DNA of 38,530 nucleotides from a bacterium (lineage in GTDB: Bacteria > Actinomycetota > Thermoleophilia > Miltoncostaeales > Miltoncostaeaceae). This document shows positions 32,751 to 38,530 of the stretch, in pieces (positions within the stretch are counted from its first letter, which is position 1; every line of letters starts with the position of its first letter). The notes under the pieces are model-generated. The model worked only from the letters and a program-made list of their open reading frames with translations, was not told the origin of the DNA and made no database searches. A program made the position numbers and the translations under genes. The stretch covers positions 1 through 38,530 of the forward strand of contig JAPOLI010000014.1 of NCBI GenBank assembly GCA_029977205.1, written 5' to 3'.

Positions 32751-33958
32751 GGGCCCTCCAGCAGGTCTGCCACCGCGATGTCGGCTCCCCCGATGACATC
32801 GCGGGCCACCCAGCCCGGCCCGTCAGGACGCACGACGAAGCGCCGGCCGTCCGCCAGCGCGACGGCCTCGGCATCACCGGCGTCGACCGGAAGCGCCACA
32901 ACGGCCACCCCGCGGGCGCGCAGACGCGCGGCATCCTCGATGAACTGGTCACACCCGCCGACAAGCACGATGCCGGCGTCCGGCTGCTCGGCACCGCGGC
33001 CCGCAGCGTGGTGCAGCAGGTCCAGTGCAACGGCCACGCCGACCGCCGGCCGGGGCCGCCCGAACCGGGCGGCGAGCCCGTCATACCGGCCCCCGACCGC
33101 GATGGGGGCCATCGCCCCGGCAGCGTAGGCCTCGATGACAACGCCCGAGTAGTACGCCCAATCCCGCACCACCCCAAGGTCGACCATCGGCGGGGCTACG
33201 CCGTGCAGCCCGACCAGCCGCAGCACCTCGGACAGACGCCCGCACTCGTCCGCGGCGTCCGGGACAGCCGCGGCAACGCGATCCAGCACCTCGGTGCCGC
33301 CGCGCAGCGATGGCAGTTCGGCCAGCACCGCAGAAGCCTCTCCGGCGCCGCCGGCATCGGCTGCGGCTGCGCGCCAGTCCACCCGGCTCCGCCCCCGCAA
33401 CGCAGCCCACAAGCGACGCTGCGCCGGCGCGTCTGCGCCAACGCCTGCGATGACGGCGGACACCAGCGACACCGACCCGATTGCAATGCGCGCGTCCGGC
33501 ACCCCGGCGGCGGCCAGCCCCGCTGCCAGGGCCGCGATGACCTCGGCATCGGCATCTGCCCCGCCCATGCCGACGAGCTCGATTCCCGCCTGCCGCTGCT
33601 CCGCGCCCTCGATCTTGCCGGGGGCAGGCGGCCGCACGGCACGCGCGTTGTATGAGACGCGGACCGGATCCGGCTGGTCGGCCATGCGGGTTGCCACGAG
33701 TCGGGCGATCGGGATCGTGAGATCCGGGCGGAGCACCAGCACGCGGCCCTCGTCGTCGAACAGGCGGTATGCGCGTCCGACCCCGTCCTCCTCGGCCCGG
33801 TCCAGCACGTCCGCGAGCTCGATGAGCGGCGTCATCACCTCGCGGAAGCCGAACGATGCGAACGCGCTGTCGAGCGCATCCCCCAGGGCCCGGAGCTCTG
33901 CTGCCTCAACCGGCAGCACGTCGCGGACCCCGGCCGGAAGAGGCACGGGATCGGTCAT
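32741..33958 (-). CDS. hisZ: ATP phosphoribosyltransferase regulatory subunit (HisRS-like)
   Basis: HisRS paralogue that activates short HisG and mediates histidine feedback; 405 aa. Class II synthetase-like parts are LPAGVRDVLPVEAAELR, VLVLRPDLTIPIARLVATR (motif 2 region) and GGRYDGLAARFGRPRPAVG (motif 3 region). It is immediately upstream of hisG. A true HisRS would carry ARD-type histidine-binding and stronger motif 2; the substitution pattern and context argue for HisZ. The ATG follows murA by only three bases, so both may share a transcript. Confidence 0.92.
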   Translation of the reverse strand: MTDPVPLPAGVRDVLPVEAAELRALGDALDSAFASFGFREVMTPLIELADVLDRAEEDGVGRAYRLFDDEGRVLVLRPDLTIPIARLVATRMADQPDPVRVSYNARAVRPPAPGKIEGAEQRQAGIELVGMGGADADAEVIAALAAGLAAAGVPDARIAIGSVSLVSAVIAGVGADAPAQRRLWAALRGRSRVDWRAAAADAGGAGEASAVLAELPSLRGGTEVLDRVAAAVPDAADECGRLSEVLRLVGLHGVAPPMVDLGVVRDWAYYSGVVIEAYAAGAMAPIAVGGRYDGLAARFGRPRPAVGVAVALDLLHHAAGRGAEQPDAGIVLVGGCDQFIEDAARLRARGVAVVALPVDAGDAEAVALADGRRFVVRPDGPGWVARDVIGGADIAVADLLEGPWN

Positions 33959-33961
33959 GGC

Positions 33962-35251
<1,290 letters not shown>

Positions 35252-35259
35252 AAAGCGGG

Positions 35260-35265
35260 ACGCTA
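35260..35265 (-). promoter_or_regulatory. Candidate leaderless -10 box TAGCGT for murA and the his genes
   Basis: TAGCGT, eight bases, then GTG 35251. Its TAG is also the stop codon of the class V aminotransferase gene, so part of the match is forced. Confidence 0.45.
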
Positions 35266-36396
35266 ACACGCCGCGACGTCGCCCAAGACCTCCGTGAGTC
35301 GCTCGATATCCCCTGCGTTCGTGAAGAACCCGCACGATGCCCGCAGGCCGCCCGGCGGGGGAAGCGGCCGCACGACGACCCCCCGGGCAGACAGGGCCGC
35401 CGCGACCTGCTCCGCGGCCGTGCCGGGCACCGAGAACGCCACGAGCCCGGAATCCGCATCGGTGGGCGGATCGAGCCGCACCCCGCGCGTTCCCGCCATG
35501 GCCTCGCGACACGCGCGAGCCGCCTCGCGGGTTCCCTCATGCACCCGCGACCACCCGAGGCCGTCCAGCCACTCGAGGGATGCCGTCCACCCCGCCAGCA
35601 GGATCTCGGGGAAGGTCGACGCCTCGTATCGACGGGCATCCCCGTGCATGGCGACCGAGCCATCCCACCCATGATCCTCTCCGGTCTCGTAGCCCGCCGT
35701 AGTGACCGCGATCCGGTCCAGCATCTCCGGAGCGATCCAGAGCGCCCCAAGCCCTTCCGGACCGAGCAGCCACTTCTGCGCCGGCATGGCGTATGCCTGG
35801 ATCCCCCAGTCCACCGGCGTCACGGGCACCGCACCGGCGCCCTGGGCGCCGTCCACGAGCGTTATGGCCCCCACTGATGAGGCCGCGCGGGCGGCACCCT
35901 CAACATCGAGCACCGCACCGGTCATCCACGACACATGCGAGAGGGCCACGAGCCGCGTCCGCGTGGTGATCACCCGGCCCACCGCCTCCTCGAGGGGACC
36001 GCTCCCGTCCCCCACATCCACCATCCGCACGGTCGCACCCGCCCGGGCGGCGGCGGTCGCCAGGGGAACCGCGAGGCCCGGGTGCTCCATATTGGTCGTC
36101 ACGACGTTGTCGCCGCGCCTGAGCCCGAGCCCCCAGATCACCACGTTCATCGCGTGGGTGGAGCTCTGCGCGATGGCGATCTCCGCGGCAGGGCGTCCGA
36201 CGACCCGTCCGACCATGGCGCGGAGCGCGGCCTGCCGTGCCCGGCCGTCCTCCACAGCCCGCTCGCTCATCCGGCCCCGGGCCACCTGAATGTCCACCAT
36301 CGCCCGCATGGCCTCCGCCGCACGGTCGGGCAGGGGGCCGGCCCCGCCGGTGTTGAGGTACGTCTCGGCCTCGAGCGCCGGAAGGCGGGCACGCAC
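35263..36396 (-). CDS. Aminotransferase class V-fold PLP protein
   Basis: PLP fold type I enzyme, about 377 aa, of the cysteine desulfurase / isopenicillin N epimerase-like superfamily. It begins LPALEAETYLNTGGAGPLPD, then IAIAQSSTHAMNVVIWGL and DNVVTTNMEHPGLAVPL. The PLP Asp/His region is ITLVDGAQGAGAVP, and the Schiff-base lysine is in YAMPAQKWLLGPEGLGALW (about residue 195). A mobile cysteine loop of true desulfurases is not evident. GTG 36438 is an alternative start. It lies 46 bases after the FAD gene; the substrate is unknown. Confidence 0.85.
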   Translation of the reverse strand: MRARLPALEAETYLNTGGAGPLPDRAAEAMRAMVDIQVARGRMSERAVEDGRARQAALRAMVGRVVGRPAAEIAIAQSSTHAMNVVIWGLGLRRGDNVVTTNMEHPGLAVPLATAAARAGATVRMVDVGDGSGPLEEAVGRVITTRTRLVALSHVSWMTGAVLDVEGAARAASSVGAITLVDGAQGAGAVPVTPVDWGIQAYAMPAQKWLLGPEGLGALWIAPEMLDRIAVTTAGYETGEDHGWDGSVAMHGDARRYEASTFPEILLAGWTASLEWLDGLGWSRVHEGTREAARACREAMAGTRGVRLDPPTDADSGLVAFSVPGTAAEQVAAALSARGVVVRPLPPPGGLRASCGFFTNAGDIERLTEVLGDVAAC

Positions 36397-36430
36397 CGCC
36401 CCCCTGCCTGAATCCCAGCGTCCCGACTGC

Positions 36431-36447
36431 CCTGACACCCTGTCAGG
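36431..36447. repeat. Perfect inverted repeat CCTGACA-CCC-TGTCAGG
   Basis: Two seven-base arms around a three-base centre span the stop codon of the FAD gene and the upstream alternative GTG of the class V aminotransferase gene. No T-run follows, so it is not an obvious terminator; an operator or mRNA hairpin is possible. Confidence 0.5.
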
Positions 36448-37822
36448 CCCCGCCTGACGGATGGCGGGCGAGGTACCCCTGCACCACCCGTGCCGCGCGC
36501 TCGCCGCTCCCGACTGCGCCCTCCACGGACGGATGCATCGTGACGTCGCCCGCCAGGAACACGTTGTCGACACCGGTTCCCGCATCCGGCAGGTCCTCGC
36601 GCACGCCCGGCGGCACCGCGAACTGGGCCCACGGGTGCACCACCACGTCCACCAGTTCGGCCACCTCCGCCCACGGGAAGCCGCGATTCCAGGTGGATGC
36701 GAGCGTCTCCATGCCTGCGGCCAGCACGTCCGGATCTGGGGCGTCCGCATCCCCATGCACGGATGTCGCCAGCAGCCGGGCGCCATCGCCCATTCCGGGT
36801 CGGAGAAGGTTGGACTCCTGGCACACCAGGTCAATGCGCGGTGCCCGCCCGTGCTCCCCGTCGCGACCTGCCCCGGCCAGACCATCATCCGGAGCCCCGT
36901 TCAGGATGATCGTGCGTCCGGCGTACAGGGACGTCCTCAGCGAGTACACCAGAGTGGTCACTCCGCGCGGCCGCAAGTCAAGCGCCCGCGCGGTCTGGCG
37001 ATCCAGATCCGCCAAGAGCGCGCGGGCAGCGGGCGCCTCCGTGGCCACGACCACCGTTCGCGCCCGGATCACCTCACCATCCACCCGCACGCCGACGGCC
37101 TGCCCACGATCGTCCTCGTCCGTCACGATCTCGCTCACCCGTGCACGGCAGCGCACCTGACCGCCCCGCTGCTCCACCGCCGCCGCGGCCCAGGACGCGA
37201 TCATGCCGTGGCCGGCGACGGGAACCACCGCCCGCCCGCGCAGGAGCATCTTCATGAGGAAGCGGAAGTACGCGGCGTCACTGTGCAATCCGGGGTCGGC
37301 AGTGATCACGCCGAACAGGGGGCGGAAGAAGCCTGCGATGGCCTGGTCAGAAAATCCCTTACTGACGAGGTATTCATGGGTATCGAGACCACGCTCGGTG
37401 CCGGCGAGGAGCGCACCTGAGGGCACCGCCGCCACCTCGGCTCCCAGCCGCGCGAGCCGGGCGGTGTCAGCGGCCGAGAACCACTCGAACCCGAGGGTGC
37501 CGCGCACCGACGTCCCCATCCTGGACCAGCGGGTGCCGTCGTGCACTACCGCGCCTCGATCGAACGCGATCAGGTCACGCTTCCGGATCCCGATGTCCCG
37601 CAACATGCGCGAGGTGGCCGGGTACGCCGTGAACAACGACTGAAACCCGCGGTCGACGGGTTCGCCGCCAACGTCCAGGGTGCGGGCCCGGCCCCCGACC
37701 TCCGGGCCGGCCTCGAGAACCATCGTGGCGACTCCGCCCTCGCACAGGCGCAACGCGGTACTCAGGCCGGCAAGCCCACCCCCAACGATGATCGCTTCAA
37801 GCTCAGGCGGTGGCTCGGACAT
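36443..37822 (-). CDS. FAD-dependent amine oxidase / phytoene desaturase-like oxidoreductase
   Basis: Flavoprotein of 459 aa. The N-terminal dinucleotide-binding motif AIIVGGGLAGLSTALRL (about 10-26) is followed by VLEAGPEVGGRARTLD, and the C-terminal FAD motif is VDNVFLAGDVTMHPSVEGAV (about 420-440). These place it in the protoporphyrinogen oxidase / phytoene desaturase / monoamine oxidase superfamily; substrate is not inferable. No signal peptide or membrane helix. ATG 37822 follows a TAGCAT box by six bases. The class V aminotransferase gene follows on the same strand, so a joint pathway is possible but unproven. Confidence 0.88.
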   Translation of the reverse strand: MSEPPPELEAIIVGGGLAGLSTALRLCEGGVATMVLEAGPEVGGRARTLDVGGEPVDRGFQSLFTAYPATSRMLRDIGIRKRDLIAFDRGAVVHDGTRWSRMGTSVRGTLGFEWFSAADTARLARLGAEVAAVPSGALLAGTERGLDTHEYLVSKGFSDQAIAGFFRPLFGVITADPGLHSDAAYFRFLMKMLLRGRAVVPVAGHGMIASWAAAAVEQRGGQVRCRARVSEIVTDEDDRGQAVGVRVDGEVIRARTVVVATEAPAARALLADLDRQTARALDLRPRGVTTLVYSLRTSLYAGRTIILNGAPDDGLAGAGRDGEHGRAPRIDLVCQESNLLRPGMGDGARLLATSVHGDADAPDPDVLAAGMETLASTWNRGFPWAEVAELVDVVVHPWAQFAVPPGVREDLPDAGTGVDNVFLAGDVTMHPSVEGAVGSGERAARVVQGYLARHPSGGA

Positions 37823-37828
37823 GTGCCG

Positions 37829-37834
37829 ATGCTA
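37829..37834 (-). promoter_or_regulatory. Candidate leaderless -10 box TAGCAT for the FAD oxidoreductase gene
   Basis: TAGCAT, six bases, then ATG 37822. It stands in the otherwise featureless gap between the rRNA terminator and this gene. Confidence 0.6.
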
Positions 37835-37940
37835 CAGCCACCCGGCCACCACACCGCCTATCGCGCCGGGCGCGCAGACGGGCGCGACGAGGGCACGGCG
37901 GCGGGACGCTGCCACGTCCGGGCCGCTGTCCCGCCTACGC

Positions 37941-37966
37941 AAAAGGGCCGCCCTCAGGCGGCCCTT
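37941..37966 (-). terminator. Intrinsic terminator of the rRNA operon
   Basis: Read on the minus strand, a perfect ten-base stem AAGGGCCGCC/GGCGGCCCTT with a TGAG loop runs into TTTT, 12 bases after the 5S 3' end. This is the clearest terminator in the window. Confidence 0.9.
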
Positions 37967-37977
37967 CGCATGATGAA

Positions 37978-38095
37978 TCCCGGCAGCGAACTACTCTCCC
38001 GCGGACGTGAGTCCGGAGTACCATCGGCGCTGAGCGGCTTAACGACTCTGTTCGGAATGGGAAGAGGTGTATCCCGCTCGCCGTGACCACCGGGA
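37978..38095 (-). rRNA. rrf: 5S ribosomal RNA
   Basis: A 118-base molecule whose ends pair (TCCCGG with CCGGGA). The internal segments GGTGGTCACGGCG, CCCATTCCGAACAG and GGGAGAGTAG are standard 5S elements. It lies about 45 bases after the 23S 3' end in the usual 23S-5S order. Confidence 0.96.
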
Positions 38096-38139
38096 ACGCA
38101 TGAGGGTGAACCCTCAAGACTGCACAGCGACGTAGGTAT

Positions 38140-38530
<391 letters not shown>

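Noticed and set aside
37823-37940. Possible small gene between the FAD oxidoreductase and the rRNA terminator
   Set aside because: The short open frames here have no start with a box or ribosome binding site and no coding character.

Overview
The window is a high-G+C (about two thirds by eye), gene-dense chromosomal segment of an actinobacterium-like organism. Evidence for that placement: a pgsA / FHA-domain protein / MerR-type regulator block resembling the mycobacterial pgsA2-garA-Rv1828 neighbourhood, SepF-based cell division, frequent GTG starts, and promoters that look like leaderless actinobacterial promoters. A short-form HisG with a separate HisZ and an M42 peptidase inside the rpsB cluster are unlike the best-known Streptomyces/Mycobacterium layouts, so a deep branch such as Thermoleophilia is my guess; the sequence alone does not settle it. 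I see no mobile element, CRISPR array, prophage or integration site. No gene-free stretch exceeds 160 bases; the longest are 1969-2109, 21307-21445 and 37823-37977.

Layout. 1-1968 (minus): aminotransferase class IV, lemA and the 5' part of htpX. 2110-6451: small, mostly independent units: a secreted M23 peptidase, two divergent genes of unknown function, a universal stress protein, a second short SepF, a DCC-family thiol oxidoreductase that appears to use a CTG start, a ferritin and a two-helix membrane protein. 6488-7978 (plus): M32 carboxypeptidase. 7951-21306 (minus): a long housekeeping cluster, in transcription order rpsB-tsf-pyrH-frr-uppS-cdsA-M42 peptidase-dxr-rseP-ispG-proS-tRNA-Pro(GGG)-pgsA-FHA-MerR-apt, joining translation, undecaprenyl and phospholipid synthesis, the MEP pathway and site-2 proteolysis. 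Internal promoters are visible before dxr, ispG, tRNA-Pro and the FHA gene.

21446-27472 (minus): a tRNA nucleotidyltransferase followed by an ylm-type cell division cluster: pgeF-yggS-sepF-proC-yggT-DUF167-lspA-rluD. A small unknown gene (27491-27742, plus) diverges from it and appears to share its -10 element. 27732-35251 (minus): murA followed by an almost complete histidine operon, hisZ-G-D-B-H-A-F and ridA, nearly all with 4-base stop/start overlaps. 35263-37822 (minus): an FAD amine-oxidase-like protein and a class V aminotransferase. 37941-38530 (minus): the end of an rRNA operon, with the 3' part of 23S, 5S and a strong intrinsic terminator.

No single new multi-gene system stands out; the region is mainly housekeeping. 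The best leads are a recurrent TAnnnT box 6-8 bases before start codons (leaderless genes), a -10 box apparently shared by two divergent genes, a Usp / short SepF / CTG-start DCC cassette, a MurA whose catalytic cysteine is aspartate, a large Ala-rich tail on ribosomal protein S2, and tRNA-Pro lying directly behind prolyl-tRNA synthetase.
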